Counted from the stretch's first letter, positions 13,140 through 26,004 are shown. The stretch: DNA of 64,000 nucleotides from Baylisascaris procyonis (GCA_037389465.1 JAZARR010000171.1:3224001-3288000), one strand, 5' to 3'. Notes: generated by a model from the sequence alone, not told the origin. Numbers and translations: made by a program.

Positions 13140-15853
13140 GAAAGTGCGTAAGCAATAAATAGCGAAGAATTTCTGATGATGTTGAGTATATTAATGCCGC
13201 AAATATGCATTTTGCAATTTCTTGATTATTTTCTAGTGGCAATGAAACTTCCGGCGAAGACCAGGGTCAGTTACAACATGAGGTTATGGATATTATCTGT
13301 GGAAGAAAGATGATTACTCTCCATCTCAAAAAACTTACATGCCTAATGGCTGATAAAGGAAATACCACTCATTTCACCACATTAAATAATTAACTGCCAT
13401 TATTTTTGGCCAGTTGGCGGAAGCAACATATTTCTTCTGCTGAATGTGATAGTCGCAGAATGGGTTGTGTAATGAATGGTAAATTTTACAGTCGTTAGCA
13501 AGCAGCCTAATACTACTCAAAAAAAAAAAACATTTTTGATACATTCGAGAAACACAGTGGAATCTAAAATATTGAACTGTACGGCGCCACAATAAATTGC
13601 CTATGGGGAGAAGTAATTCTCCTCAAATATCAACTGGAGTGCTTTAATATCACTTTGATCGCTCGTAATTATCTTGAAATCAAATAGCTTTAATATTGGA
13701 GAAGCTTTAATCTCTATTGGAATCAAATAATTCTCGAAACAGTTTAAGTATGAAAACTCTCAGACCTCTCGCTTCAGCAATGAGGAAATATTCTTTCAGT
13801 TTCAAGAATGGCTTTTCGTAGCAGAACCAAATCATGGATTTTTTAAACCAAATCATGGATTTTTTAATTATTAATATACACTATTTCAGCTTGAGGTTTC
13901 ATATTCAACACAAACGACTAATCAGTCATCTGAATAGGGATTAAGTGATGATAATGTGAACAGAGCGGTGACGAAATCGAACTATGCGATGGTTGAACAA
14001 TCGTTCAGGTAAAAGTGATGTAATATCGCATGTTTGACGGTTCTCTCGAGCACATCACAAAAATTGGAGACTAACTAATCTGGCAGCGGTTTAATTGAAG
14101 TGGTAGGTGGCTCTTTAAAAAAAAAAAGATGGGAGGATGAGAGGAACGCCCACTTCCAGGATGAGAAAAGGTATGAACAAGACGGGTAACGCAGAAAAAT
14201 TATCCTAAACAGCGATGAAACCGTTTTGGCAATCGATGTCCTTTGAAAGAATAAAAAAAAAAATTCGAGCATTCCATAAACAAGTTGAATTTTAGAAGAT
14301 CATCAGCAATCGCATGGCCTATATCATCCTTTTTAAAAGTCTGGACGTGTCACATGAACCTTAAAGTGTCGAGCAAAATTTTTTGAAGTAAATATTGTCA
14401 AACCATTTCGCTTATGTTTAACCAAATCATGTGGAACGTTTTTTTTCCCATAGCTACGCGATTGATATGTGCCGATAATAGCTCCATTTGAGCGGCATTT
14501 TTCTTCGATGCAGATATTTCTGTAACACTGAAGCGGAAGTCTAGAAAATGTCATATGAATATGTCGTCGATATTTGATTAATTTGCATACGATTCACGGA
14601 ATTCATCGCAATTACGTTAGCTTTTGCTTCATCTCAGTTGCATTTCGCAAAATTTCTTTCATTAGTCTCTCTAAGTTTTTATGAAGAAGATGAGCTTAAA
14701 CAGAACGATTATCAACTAAGAAACTCTCTGCTATGGAAAATACTGATCGAACGCGATGTTGCTTGTTGAAATCAGTGGTAAGAGTCTATCTAGACGATGA
14801 GGATCTTTGGATAAGTTTAACAAGAGCGAAGTTTCAAGTACCCTACTAGTATAGTGTATCGATCACCATGATAGTTTAGAAATCCCACTGGAGAAAATTC
14901 GTCTTGAAAGGATACGAGTACGAGATGTTCGGTAGACATATTGAGTTTTGGCCGCAATATATAGGCATTGGCTGCGATGATAACAAAGTAAAGGATATCA
15001 AAGTAATTCGCAAATGATGCATCTAAACATAGCAAACAACTCTCAGCCATATTGACATACATACGGTTAATATTACGGTCACTTTTCTCCTTCAATATGT
15101 CACATTAAATTCACGCCAGCCATAGAATATTTGATAATGTTGTCCTACTGGAAGCACTGAATGAATTGTTGAAAATTACATAACAATAAGATTTGACTTT
15201 TTTTCGTTAATAATGCTTCTAAGTCTAGAAATTTGTTTATTGTATTACTTGTATTAAGATAAATATAGAGCAAAACTCTTGTTTGTATGGTATCTATGCT
15301 GACATTTTCGCTTGGAATATTTTGAGAGAATCTAACCAAGTTGAGGAACGAATTGTGTTGACAACGAATGCATTGTTTTGATGGATAATGCATTTATGTT
15401 GCTATGCATCTGTTCTAAGATTTTGCCCACCGGCTCGCTAATGCGAGAAATTTATGAAACCCATCCACTCTTAGTATAAATAATTAACTTTCTCCTTCAA
15501 CTATCTCTGCTTCAATGGCATTAATCGGTCAACAAAATGCTGCTTGAAGATGAGATAGTCAAATTTTGAAGCAGTCGTTTCATTTCTCATAGAATTCGTT
15601 AAGAATACGGTTAGGATGATGGGCATATAAAAACACTTGAGGCTCATAGCAATCTATCAGCAATCTAACACACTTTAGATGCACTAGATTGTTGAAAGCA
15701 AAATCGTAAACATTTTCGAAAATGATCGTTGTTGGAAGGATGCTTTGCTCTCACATAGTTTCGTATGGAAACTTTTTCAGGGGTGAGACTCGAGATATGC
15801 GAGAATTTTATTGATTGATGTGCTGCCTGCTATAATTGCAATCACTTCGGACG
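13138..15853. other. No well-supported gene
   Basis: Several 60-90 codon frames are open on the minus strand (14333-14554, 14817-15095, 15145-15393). None has paired splice sites, a signal peptide or a recognisable domain, and frames of this length are expected by chance in DNA of this composition. Confidence 0.35.
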
Positions 15854-16374
15854 ATGCGACTTTTCATTGGAGTCTTCTTCTTGCCCCCTCAGCTTTGGTG
15901 ATTAAAGATTTGTTGCAAAGCGATTTTAGTCAGCACTTCTTTGTGATGTTCGATTGTCCTGCTGAATAATTCCTCTGGCATTATGAACATCGTTTCCGCA
16001 TTGCAGCCGTCTGCCGCAAGAACAGTTCCGTAATTGGCTGTACGAGCTCTTCCTCCACTCGGCCACCGTACGGATAAACTCGAATTTTCTTCGACTTCGG
16101 TATCTCAAAAGTGAGAAATGAAGCCAACATCTAGACCCGATGAAAAAGCCGCTCCAAAACATCTCTGAAAGGTTAGAATGAAAGTTGTGGAAACCGCTCT
16201 GGTCCTTGTTATAGAAATGATGCGAATCCTTCGTACGAAGCACCAAAAACTGCTAAACAATCGGCCAATAGCATGCTGCAAAAGCAATACACAATTGGCG
16301 AACGTCGTCGCGTATGGAAGGAGTTCGAAGAGGCACATTCCCGAGGGTACGACTGGAAGAGCAACGTTCCGTGA
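15854..16374 (+). CDS. Probable small secreted protein, three exons, middle junction uncertain
   Basis: Exon 1 (15854-15897) is an N-terminal hydrophobic stretch, MRLFIGVFFLPPQL, with a G|GTGATT donor. Exon 2 starts at 16007 after CCGCATTGCAG, in the right phase, and reads RLPQEQFRNWLYELFLHSAT. The final exon ends at a stop at 16374 and reads NDANPSYEAPKTAKQSANSM, then QKQYTIGERRRVWKEFEEAH and RGYDWKSNVP. The exon 2/exon 3 junction is unclear: a GTATCT donor at 16100 fits acceptors at 16214 or 16184, while the better-looking GTGAGA donor at 16111 is out of phase. The stretch is richer in GC than its surroundings. No family recognised. Two long minus-strand frames cover the same DNA but look less protein-like. 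Confidence 0.35.
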
Positions 16375-18753
16375 AAAGAAATCTCGAGGAAGCTGACATA
16401 TCGTCATGGAACGTTTACCTAAATTGTTTACTTTTTAGGTGTACCCGTTGGGCTGAATTCCAATAGACCACCTCTTAGCAGTTTTCTCTGAGGTCTTTCC
16501 CGCTCAGTCAGTCGTTGTGCATATCGACGAGTGTGATCAGTGTTTGCTTGAAGATTGCTTTCTTGAAACGAGTGCACTGTTCTTATGTGCTCATTTATTT
16601 GGCATAGAGCAAAATTGGATGTGCGCAAGCACGTTCACAGTAGAGAAGCTGCTGTGATAATTAATTCAATCCAGAAAAAAAAAAAGAAGAAAAGGCTCTC
16701 CATTAATTCGATTCTTTGCCTCCCAAATAACGGTTCATTTTAGTCATTTCTCAATCTCTTTTAGAATGTTTACCTCGTTATTTCGGTATTCCACTCGTTT
16801 ACACGATACTCACTAGTCAATTTTCGATATTCAAATAGCATAAAGGTTCATAGATGTGATATTTTCGTTGCAACAAAGCCATAAATATGTCACTCATAAA
16901 AAAATAAATAAACGAAAATTTAAATTATGTTTTCTCTGCAAAAAATCATTTGCGTTATTGATTGATCGGTCACAAATGATTCTGGATCAACTACGAAAGG
17001 GAGAATTCAACAATTTGAAAGAATCGTAAGTTTTCAAAGCAATTAAATGCCCTAAGGCTATATGCAATACTATGCGAATGTCGCATTTCATCTTCGCGTG
17101 TCAAAATTTCTTTGAAATCTTAGCCTTCTCCACAATTTTAACTGATGATTGGATTGCGTATTTTATCTTGTGAATTATTGTGATTAATCTATTTGCATTT
17201 TTTTTTCAAAAAAGAAAGATATTCACTAGTTGACATAGAAATAAAGTTATACGCTTATTTATAACACATTTTTTAACACACCTTATATATGACAACGACT
17301 TTGTGTTGCAATCGACATGTGCTTGAGATCGTGTTGTATAACACATGTTCTAACACCACTTATAAGACTCCATCAGAAATGTTGGAAGGAGCAAGTATTC
17401 GTGTGTGTGCTTCACGTTATAAAGCTTGTTTATTTATAGCAGACGATGACTTCTTTGGCTGCTTATAACTTCCCACACAGCATATTGCTTTTTTGTCCGT
17501 TTGCCTCAGAATCTCGTATCTATAATATCTCATAGTTGCCTCATATCTCTTATCTCTTTAATGGGCATTTTATCTCATAGGATGGAATTTTTCCATTAGA
17601 TGCCTTTTTTTTATTTTTTTCATTTTATCTCTGTAATCATCAAATATTTTTGTTTTTTTTCATTTTCATTAAATATCAATAAATTTTTCATTCAATAAAA
17701 AATATCTCATAACTATAATCTTTTCGTAACGAACAGACGTTTCCGAGAAGAATGAAGATAAATTTTCTTTCTCTAACAAAAATGCATTTTTTTTTTCAAA
17801 AAATCCCGATTAAAATGATAGTTGTTTTATATTCAAAAAAAAAAATTCCATTTTCTTTTTTTTTGTATTCAGTCAATAAATTGCCAGATATTTAATTAAT
17901 GTTGGAAACCTACTGCAAATTGTTTAAACGATTGAAAAGCATGTGTCATACAAATATGCTTAGAAGATTTTGAAAACTTTTTCCGCCACTGACGCTCATA
18001 TCGAAAACAATAATTATAAAGAGAAATCAACTGATGTCCACGTGCAGTAAAATATTTACATCAGAACAATTGAAATGGCGAAGAAAAACTCAAGTGATGA
18101 ATAAAAATAAAGCTTTTGTGCAAATATCTTTTTTTTTTTTTTAAATAGTTTCACCGCTGAGAGATTTTCCGTCTAGAAAATTCCTCAGATGCAATCATTG
18201 TTTGTTTGATCAGTATATTCGGCTTAAAAAACTATGCTTCCTACATTTAGAGTATTTCGAATATTACTCGCTTCCGGTAATTCATTACTGTATCACTTAA
18301 TTAGCGGCATAGAAGAGATTATTTTGTGCATTCTACCGAATACCATACATCGATTATATATATAAAATTCCTCCTTCCCCCCCCCCCCCCCTCCATCACA
18401 GCCACATCCTTTCTCTCTACTTCTAATGATGCCATTTCTCTGCATTTATGCTTGCAAAATCTATCGTCTTTTTAGCATGCACCTCTTGATCAGTAAAAAT
18501 CATCGCATACATGAAAAGCAGAAGAGTAGCCTAAAACTTGCAACAAGAGTGTCCCGTATTTTTACAAGTTGTTTGTGCCTCATTTCCTTCGATTTTTCCC
18601 CATTCGAATAACCCATTTAACTCTCTGAAAGTTTTTCGACTTCGTCGCTTATTTTCGCTTTAACGATGACGAATGTTTCAATAAAATTTTATAAACCTAA
18701 TCGAAACCTCTGATTGAGCAATGTGCAGTGTTTGCAATTAACGTTTCATTTAA
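16375..18753. other. No gene seen; AT-rich with a poly-C run
   Basis: An open plus-strand frame (about 16843-17032) ends at a GTAAGT donor but lacks an acceptor or start. Two similar short segments rich in TAACACA occur near 17261 and 17335. A run of 14 C lies at about 18378-18391. Confidence 0.4.
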
Positions 18754-19238
18754 ATGTCTTATTTAAACATAGCTATATTCGTAAGTAACCGCGCTTGAAA
18801 CTAATAAATGCCATTTTGTTAGCAATTCGATGCTAATGGATTTATTTCTATTTTATGAAAGTATTCATTTATACAGCTGGAAGATCTTTTAAAGAAGACT
18901 ATTTTATGGAAGATCACACATCATCTATGCATGTTGATTAGCATTAATTCTAACATATGAAAAATTTTATGACATTTTGAAGAAAATTTATAGTGGATGC
19001 GTTTTTTTTTTGATAATCTGGCTGAAATAATTATATCGCTGAACTCATATAGCAACTATTGTCGTCGGTATATGCAGCTACGTTTACACAAAGTCTTACA
19101 CAAAGCGACTTGGACCTCTGGATTTTTGAAGCTTTTCAAGAGGCAATTTCAAAGAGGAAGAACAATAAAGCGAAGGAATGTAGCAGTTCTCAACCTCTCA
19201 TCCAGTGCAAAATTGGTAGAACTTATGTAGAGAAATGA
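18754..19238 (+). CDS. Small secreted protein, 70 aa, two exons
   Basis: Exon 1 (18754-18780) is nine codons, MSYLNIAIF, ending at a GTAAGT donor in phase 0. Exon 2 (19053-19238) follows the acceptor CATATAG and begins QLLSSVYAATFTQSLTQ, so the join makes a clean signal peptide with a likely cleavage after VYAA. The mature part reads TQSDLDLWIFEAFQEAISKR, then a Lys/Asn-rich stretch, then two cysteines (KEC...IQC), ending GRTYVEK. Intron 272 nt. The layout matches the 81-aa gene at 301-2630, which also has a 27-nt first exon splitting the signal peptide in phase 0. No family recognised. A longer overlapping frame starting at 18997 is a shadow. Confidence 0.6.
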
Positions 19239-19262
19239 ATAACCATCAGCGTTAATGGTGCG

Positions 19263-19362
<100 letters not shown>

Positions 19363-19557
19363 GCATATACGTATATTTGTGTGAAGGTATTGACTAAGGA
19401 TTGACACTAAGGCACTATGTTTGACATAAGTTTGACACTAATTTTTATCCGTGAATCGACGTTAATTAGTGTGAATTCGTTCTTCACAGGAAGTTTTTTT
19501 AAAGTTTCTTCAATGGATTAAATGATTCCACATCCGTGATGTAATAAACCTTTAATA

Positions 19558-20422
19558 TCAGGCAAAAAGTAACCTACTTCAATTCGAGCAAATTATTTCT
19601 CTCCGTTTGGAATACGTTATACAGCGTCTGCTATGGCGCATTTTTAATTGTCCAGCTAAATTGTAGGGTTATAAACGTTCAGCGAGCTGTATTCAAAGGG
19701 CTTTTAGGCACTACCGATAGTGCGCATAATTGTAGAGGTAAGTTTGCTGGCTATCATTCGTCCGTATTCACCTCAAAAGTAAAGTTTAACATCTGAAATT
19801 GCTCATGGTCATTTCCATTCAAATACGACCGTGAAAAGGGGCGAGTGAGGGGGGAAATGGAATTCTATAAGAAAAACTTCAGCTGTTGCGCAATTCTTAT
19901 TAAAATTAAAATATCAACTACATCATATATGTGGAGGTGATATTTTAATTTTAATAAGAATTGCACAATAGCTGAAGTTTTTCTTATAGAATTCCATTTC
20001 CCTCCTCACTCGCCCCTTTTCACGATCGTATTTGAATGGAAATATTTTATAGAAGAGATTCTATCAAATGCTTAACTGCGGTAAAATTTTATGAATTACT
20101 TTCACTTTGCTTGTTCGTTGCGCTATTTAAGGAAGATTCATTCGTAATAAAACCATCGGAGATAAGAAACTCATCGAAAGATGCTAGTAAAAGAAAGTAA
20201 AATATTTTTTTAAAGATTTATTGTCGCTTGTGGATATGCACTATTTGGGGAATGATCGTCTCTCATTATCGAATACTGGGCGCATATAAAATGCAGAGCA
20301 GCTGTTGTGATGAATATTTAGCTGAATGGAGCCGTAAATCGAGTCAGGATTGCGTGCTCAATAGCGAATTATATGTGACTACACAATTCCAATTTTATCG
20401 AATGCGCCACTGCGTTCTCTGA
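19558..20422 (+). CDS. Coding-like exons flanking an inverted repeat; gene unproven
   Basis: A plus-strand frame is open from 19558 to a strong donor (GTAGAG|GTAAGT) at 19736. It reads, for example, SVWNTLYSVCYGAFLIVQLN and RAVFKGLLGTTDSAHNCR, with a possible membrane segment. A second open stretch (20219-20422) includes MQSSCCDEYLAEWSRKSSQD and ends RMRHCVL and a stop. The phases of the two do not join directly, so a third exon or another pairing would be required. The 105-bp inverted repeat lies between them. This could be a real gene or two chance frames. Confidence 0.25.
19811..20043. repeat. Near-perfect inverted repeat, 105-bp arms
   Basis: Left arm 19811-19915 and right arm 19939-20043 pair over 105 bp with about four mismatches around a 23-base loop. 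The outer ends include TTTCCATTCAAATACG and its complement. No coding frame or terminal target duplication was recognised. It is either a fold-back/MITE-like element or a recent inverted duplication. Confidence 0.9.
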
Positions 20423-22265
20423 TCATCTATATCTATATATTACCACATAGAAACATCTACATCCAATAAAGAGAAGGTTGTAAAATTCTGCTATTTTGCA
20501 AGCAAAAGTTTCGATGCAATTTGCAATTACCAACCTGCCTTGCAAAATGTCTGTGTCTGCCTGTATGTCTGACAATTTCAATGCCTAAATTAGCGAGGGC
20601 AAGAGTTAGAAAATTTGATGAGAATGATGCAATCAATAAGTTAACGCTCTAGTAGCAAGAAATTTTCATGCAGATGCAATCAATTCTAATGCAGTTTAAG
20701 ATCTATAAAATTGAAGAAAAATTGCATACATTTTACATCAATTGAAATTTCATTTTATAGGTTACGTGGCAATAAATTTTTTTCTAACATATAATATTTT
20801 GAACAATCAGGTTGCTTAAAATATAGAAGCATTGTCTCATATATGTTCTTTTTTTTTTGAAGTAATTGTGAAATTGAATAAGTAGATGAGCAAATTAAAA
20901 AGATACGTATAATGTCATCTCTGCTCATTCCTTTACTTCTGTTTTGTTAATAATTGCTGCTTCACGGAATTAACATTTATATTTGTATTGTCCTTAGATA
21001 AACACCAACGTGAAATCATCGGCAACAGCTGTTGTGTTTTAGCTTCTTGTTTATTAGCACATAATGTAAATGGAAACACACGAATACGGAAATAAAATGT
21101 AATTACCAGTCGTGCTCGATGAGATAAAATCGAAATGATCACTCTTTAGACTATCAGTTCGTCTATTTTAAGAGAAAGAAGGGAAGCGAAGGAGGGAGAG
21201 GAGGGAGGAGGGGAGAGTAGAAGGAGAGGAAAAGGTCGCAAAATGAGGGGTTTTTTTACGAATTAAGAAAAAAAATTTAATTTATCTTTTTTATACAATG
21301 GTAAAGGCAATAATACAATAAAGATCAGCCTTTTCTTTAGTTACTTTTAAAGCGATAAACCAATCAGAAATGACTAAAGAACAATTGTTTAAGCTGGAGC
21401 AATGAAGACAGTATTGTATGATGTAGAATGCTATATTTGCGATATGGTACTTATTTATTCATTCAGTGGTATCATAAAACAGAGTGCATCATAAGATATG
21501 ATAAATGACGTCATATATCCCAGAATATGATATACTCATTAGGAGGTGTTGTCATGTTCTTTGCTATGCAAAGCAATAAAACGCACAGGCTGTTTGTAAT
21601 GAAACCTTGAAGCGGCTAATTTCATTGCAACGTTCTTCTTGCATTACATTACATTGCATTGCACATTACGCTGTTATTCTTTTATCTACGGTACGTTTAA
21701 AGCGTGAATTGCTCTACACAGTTGAATTGAACTCGATTTTTGAGAGTTTTAGAGAATTTGGTGACAATGACCTCATTAACTAGCATCTTAAGTAGTAACT
21801 GCTGATAGCATATGCTATTTATTGAACAAATTGTCTCCACATCTCACCCGGCAAATCGATCGACTAATTTTTTTTTTTTTATTTTTTTGAATTTTCATTA
21901 CTATTTTAACAATTCGAGGGCTGTGATGGTGAAGCTGCTATTCTTTTGTCAAATTGCCTCTTCATTTAAAATTTTAATATTTGTGAATGGAGTTTTTAAT
22001 ATTTCGTTACTATTTAAAACTCTTAGTAATGTGTAGCAGTAACGGCAAAATGTCTGGCAATGACGAATTATTTGGAACAAATGAAACTGACTACAAAATT
22101 ATGATTTTTTGAAGTGATCTTGGTCTGATAATGCAATTTTAAAATGCATCATTGATCTGTCGATTTGAATCATTTTGATCGATTAATTTCTTCAATAGCA
22201 CATCGAGATATTGCGCCTTATGAAGAAAAAAAAAAAATCCTTACATTCGTTGAGAAGATGGCACA
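20423..22265. other. No gene seen; purine-rich tract
   Basis: AT-rich DNA. Positions 21172-21236 are almost entirely A and G on the plus strand (polypurine tract). No exon with both splice signals was found. Confidence 0.4.
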
Positions 22266-23119
22266 ATGACGTTGAAACAATTAGAGAAAGCAATTGCAAT
22301 TTGCATGAATGAATTTGTTTCCTTTATATTGCCTTTTGAATATTCATGCGCCTCGATTAGAGTGCAACATCAACCGCCAACGGCATTTCGTTTAATATGC
22401 GGAAGCTTGATGTTAGTTCATTTCGTTGATAAAAAAAGGTCGACTACTTGTACTCTTTTCAAACCTTCGACTGAATTAAAAATCTACGCAATTGGATTGT
22501 CTGCAGTAGTTCTTTATGATATTATCTGGCATTATGACATCATTGCAGTCACAATTGATTGTTATTTATGATCGGAATGATGAATGAAGATTAAAACTTT
22601 CTAGGCGAGCAAATTAGATGTATGGTAATTGAGTGATGATTAACCGAATTGTTCTACGATTCTCGTGGATCGGTAATTTCATCTGAAACATTTTGCATTT
22701 TGCCTTCATTAGGCGATTTATACGGATCTTCGCTTATAAAAAGAAAAATATTAGGATAGCTTACTAGTTCCATATCTCATCTACGATTGTAAGAGTGTAT
22801 TTTTGGTGAAAAGTTTTCATGTACACGACTGTCTTGATAAAGACCGGAAATATTTTAATGAAACTGTAACTTTATTACCTTACAGGTAAATCTTAATTAA
22901 GAGTTTGAACGATCTTTGTTGTGCAGTAAACTTCCCTACCCGCGTCCCCTCCCTCTGCTACACATTTTAAGGTCACTTTGTGAGGCGTTAATTTTATTGC
23001 CACTAATCTCAGTTGATTATCTTACTTCCATTTCCACGAACATTAAGATTAATGATAACCGTAGTACAACTTATCACAGTCGGCGTCTATTCAAGGCGAA
23101 GCCTATAAGAGTAAAGTAA
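22266..23119 (+). CDS. Possible membrane-like protein; last two exons well joined
   Basis: The best part is the last intron, 22886-22926: 41 nt, donor TACAG|GTAAAT and acceptor TTGTTGTGCAG, phases 2 and 1. It joins exon 22755-22885 (PYLIYDCKSVFLVKSFHVHD, then a glycosylation-type site NET) to exon 22927-23119. The latter contains a hydrophobic stretch around RSLCEALILLPLISVDYLTS and ends RRLFKAKPIRVK and a stop. An upstream 101-codon frame starting with ATG at 22266 could supply the N-terminus through a phase-0 donor at 22505 (GCA|GTAGTT), giving about 187 residues; that link is weaker. Family not recognised; possibly a divergent membrane protein. Confidence 0.35.
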
Positions 23120-25249
23120 AGAATTCCATCATCAGCAACATTTCAAAATCACAATATTAGAGATAAAAGCAAGCAATGATTATTCTGTAATTTATATGAG
23201 AACGTTTATAAATGTCTATATCGTTCGATGTGTTAAAGAGATCTAAAGAACAGCTCTTCGAAATCTGTAAAAGTTTATGCGACGAAAGATTCTAGAAGTA
23301 GGTGGAGTGAATACCATTGTTGAGGTATACATTAAACCACAACTTGATAGTGGCTCTTTTGTTCCCGCCGTACGGAAGCCGTACTAGATTATGAAATATT
23401 GTGGGATGTCTCACTAAATGAATCTTATATTTAGAAATTAGATTTGGCAGTTGCTTATCTATTTCAAACTGTGCACTAGTATTAAACTTCACTAATTGTT
23501 AACATCCTGTTGCAGTGTTCAAATTCCAAAAACATTAATTAATCTTTCCTTAATTAAAGGTAATTTCATTCGGCTTAGCAATAATATTTTATGTTCGATC
23601 GACCGATCACTGACTTCCCACTCGAGCATCACAAAGTTCTCGAATATTCTGAACACCTGTACGTCGCCCAGGGAATCTGAATCTGTTCAACTAAACACGA
23701 CCTCCGGGATGCAAATCAGGTTCTCACCGAAATTGTGAATCCGGGGCGCCTTTCATTTAGCAGGTATAGTAGGTGATGCTGGAGAATGCAATGCGAAGTC
23801 AGCAATTTTGTTCAGAATTTGATTGCAGAAGATTCCATAGCTCAGCAATATTTGGCTCATAAAGGTTGGTGATCGAGGAGTGGAGTGATATGGATTACCG
23901 ATATATTTTGGAAGTGTTACTTTGATTTCAAGATAAAAAAGTTATAGGAATGAAATCCAATAATGCAGCCACAAATCACATCACTCCTTTAAAATGAATA
24001 ATTCAAGATCGTTATTCAAGGTGATTCAAGGGCGCTGATGAAATTTTTATTTAGGTACTAACGATCTCATTTTCTTTTTTTCCGTGAACGATTTGTTTGA
24101 AATGGTCTAATAAACACCTACGTTGAACATTAGCATAAAATGATAAACGCCTACATTTCTTCCATTTTCTCTATCCAATAGGTAGCTTATCGCCCTCTCC
24201 TCCCCCCATAACAAATCCACTGACCTATAAGCCTTTTTTATTTTTCTTAAGATAAGCCTCCACCATAATCCAAACGATGAAGAAAGTCATCGAAAATATT
24301 GCATAAACGAAAAGAAAAAAAAACAAGACTGAAATTTTCAAAAAAAAAAAAAAACGACATACATAAATGGAGCCGCAGTGTCATATTGCATGCAAAAAGA
24401 AACGCCCAGCTTTCTTCCGACTATTAAAAAGAGAGTAAGAGCCTAGCTGCATTGCGTATTATAAGAAAAAGCATAAATGTCCTCATGGTTGCTATGTCAC
24501 TGTCTAGTCTTTATATGTTGCAAATTTCTGAATGAATAATTCTCGTTTGATTGAGTCTAGACTAATGAATGCTTTCATTTTTTTTTTTTTAAATACTGAA
24601 TAGCCAAATTTTCATGGAACAATCTAAGAATTATAAATTATGGCCATCTGAATTTTCCTTTCAAACGGAGGGGAAAGCATGAACAAGAGACCTCAAAAGT
24701 AGGCTGGATTAACTCGTCTAGCTTGAGGAGGAGAATTTGAATTTGGAAAGTTTGCGAAGGATGGAATGCCTTAAGTCATTTAAAAAATTTTCTCCTTCAT
24801 ATGTTATGTGATCGAGAAGTTTGCCAAGCGTATTGCTGAAGCATGTTTAACCATAAGTTGGCTTTATTACAAATAGCCTTTTAGAGTGCAAACATAAAAG
24901 AAGATCTAAGCATACTTAATGGAATATTCATTATGCTAGTGTGTTCAAAATTAAGGCATCATGGCCTATTTTGTGAGACGAATGTAATTGATAGGGCACA
25001 GAGTTTATTGTGATAAACCAGCATTTTGAATCCATAAATCTGGGGAGGGTTTTATGTTGCAATAATCTTATGGAATCGAGAGAAGCCTCATTCGTTTTTT
25101 GTTAAGAATAACGCAAAATCGTTGAAAATACCATTGGAGATGAGGAAAACCTTTACCATTTAGGCGCAATGGAAATTTTGCCCTTATACCACTGCTCCTC
25201 TCTCCTTGTTGGCGTATCATCAATTACCGTTAGAAATGGTATCCTGTTT
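23120..25249. other. No gene seen
   Basis: AT-rich sequence. A plus-strand frame at 23496-23738 and a short GC-richer patch at about 23640-23760 have no supporting splice sites. Confidence 0.4.
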
Positions 25250-26004
25250 TTAGCAATATCCTTCATTGTTCTCTAAGCAAGTGCCGTTTACTGTCAAATC
25301 CATTCCAGAAGCGTTATGCGATGCATCGAGACTGTACATTACGCAATTTGAGCAATGCATAGCACACGTCGCATCCATCAATATAGTGCCTTTAAGGAGA
25401 ATCGCAGTTTTGTTTATTCTTCAAACAGTACTCACCTGCTAAAATCAGCAAACATAATATTCCCTCGAAACACCGCTGCCCCAATTTTTCAACATTAAAA
25501 TTGTCGTTCTATTTAGGATGCTTTCATCCAAGAGGTCTTTTCTATTGAGAAAAGGCGTGCTATTTAAGAACGATCTTCTGTTCTTTTCCTGCTTCTAAAA
25601 AATTCTGATATAATCTTATACTGTTTCCTTTAGAATTTCTCATAAAAAATTTAATGAAACTAGCAACTATTACAATTATTGATGTAAAACAATATAGTAG
25701 ATTATCTTTTTGATAACTGCGTAGAATTCGTAGTGAACGTTTAACTTTTTTTAAAAAAAAAGATGTATTTTCTCTTAAAGGATCGAATTTTATCTCATGT
25801 GATCTAATATTTGACAATTTGATCTATTTGACCTAATACGACCTAAAATTGATATTGCCAACTCGGCATACTACAGCTAATTCCCATGAAGCTGGTAAAG
25901 ATCTCCATGCTTTTTTGTTCTACAACATATATGCAAATATTTATTAGATATTCGAAGTATTTTCCACATTTATCGAATTTTACTGTGAATCTTGTTTTTA
26001 TCAT
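25250..26004 (-). CDS. Small secreted five-cysteine protein, about 66 aa
   Basis: The last two exons, 25436-25475 and 25250-25389, flank a 46-nt intron with a perfect donor (GCAG|GTGAGT) and matching phase. Together they read RCFEGILCLLILAG followed by TILMDATCAMHCSNC, a hydrophobic signal-like segment leading into a cysteine cluster. The mature part has five cysteines, two N-glycosylation sites (NAS, NGT) and ends LENNEGYC and a stop. Exon 25436-25475 has no start codon. A candidate first exon, 25984-26004 (MIKTRFT, donor ACA|GTAAAA, phase 0), completes a plausible signal peptide but is only a guess. Family not recognised; a short secreted peptide or hormone-like protein is possible. Confidence 0.45.

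Noticed and set aside
12647..13210. 187-codon minus frame through a TA microsatellite
   Set aside because: Its length comes from the repeat (poly Ile-Tyr). The rest lacks splice sites and domain similarity.
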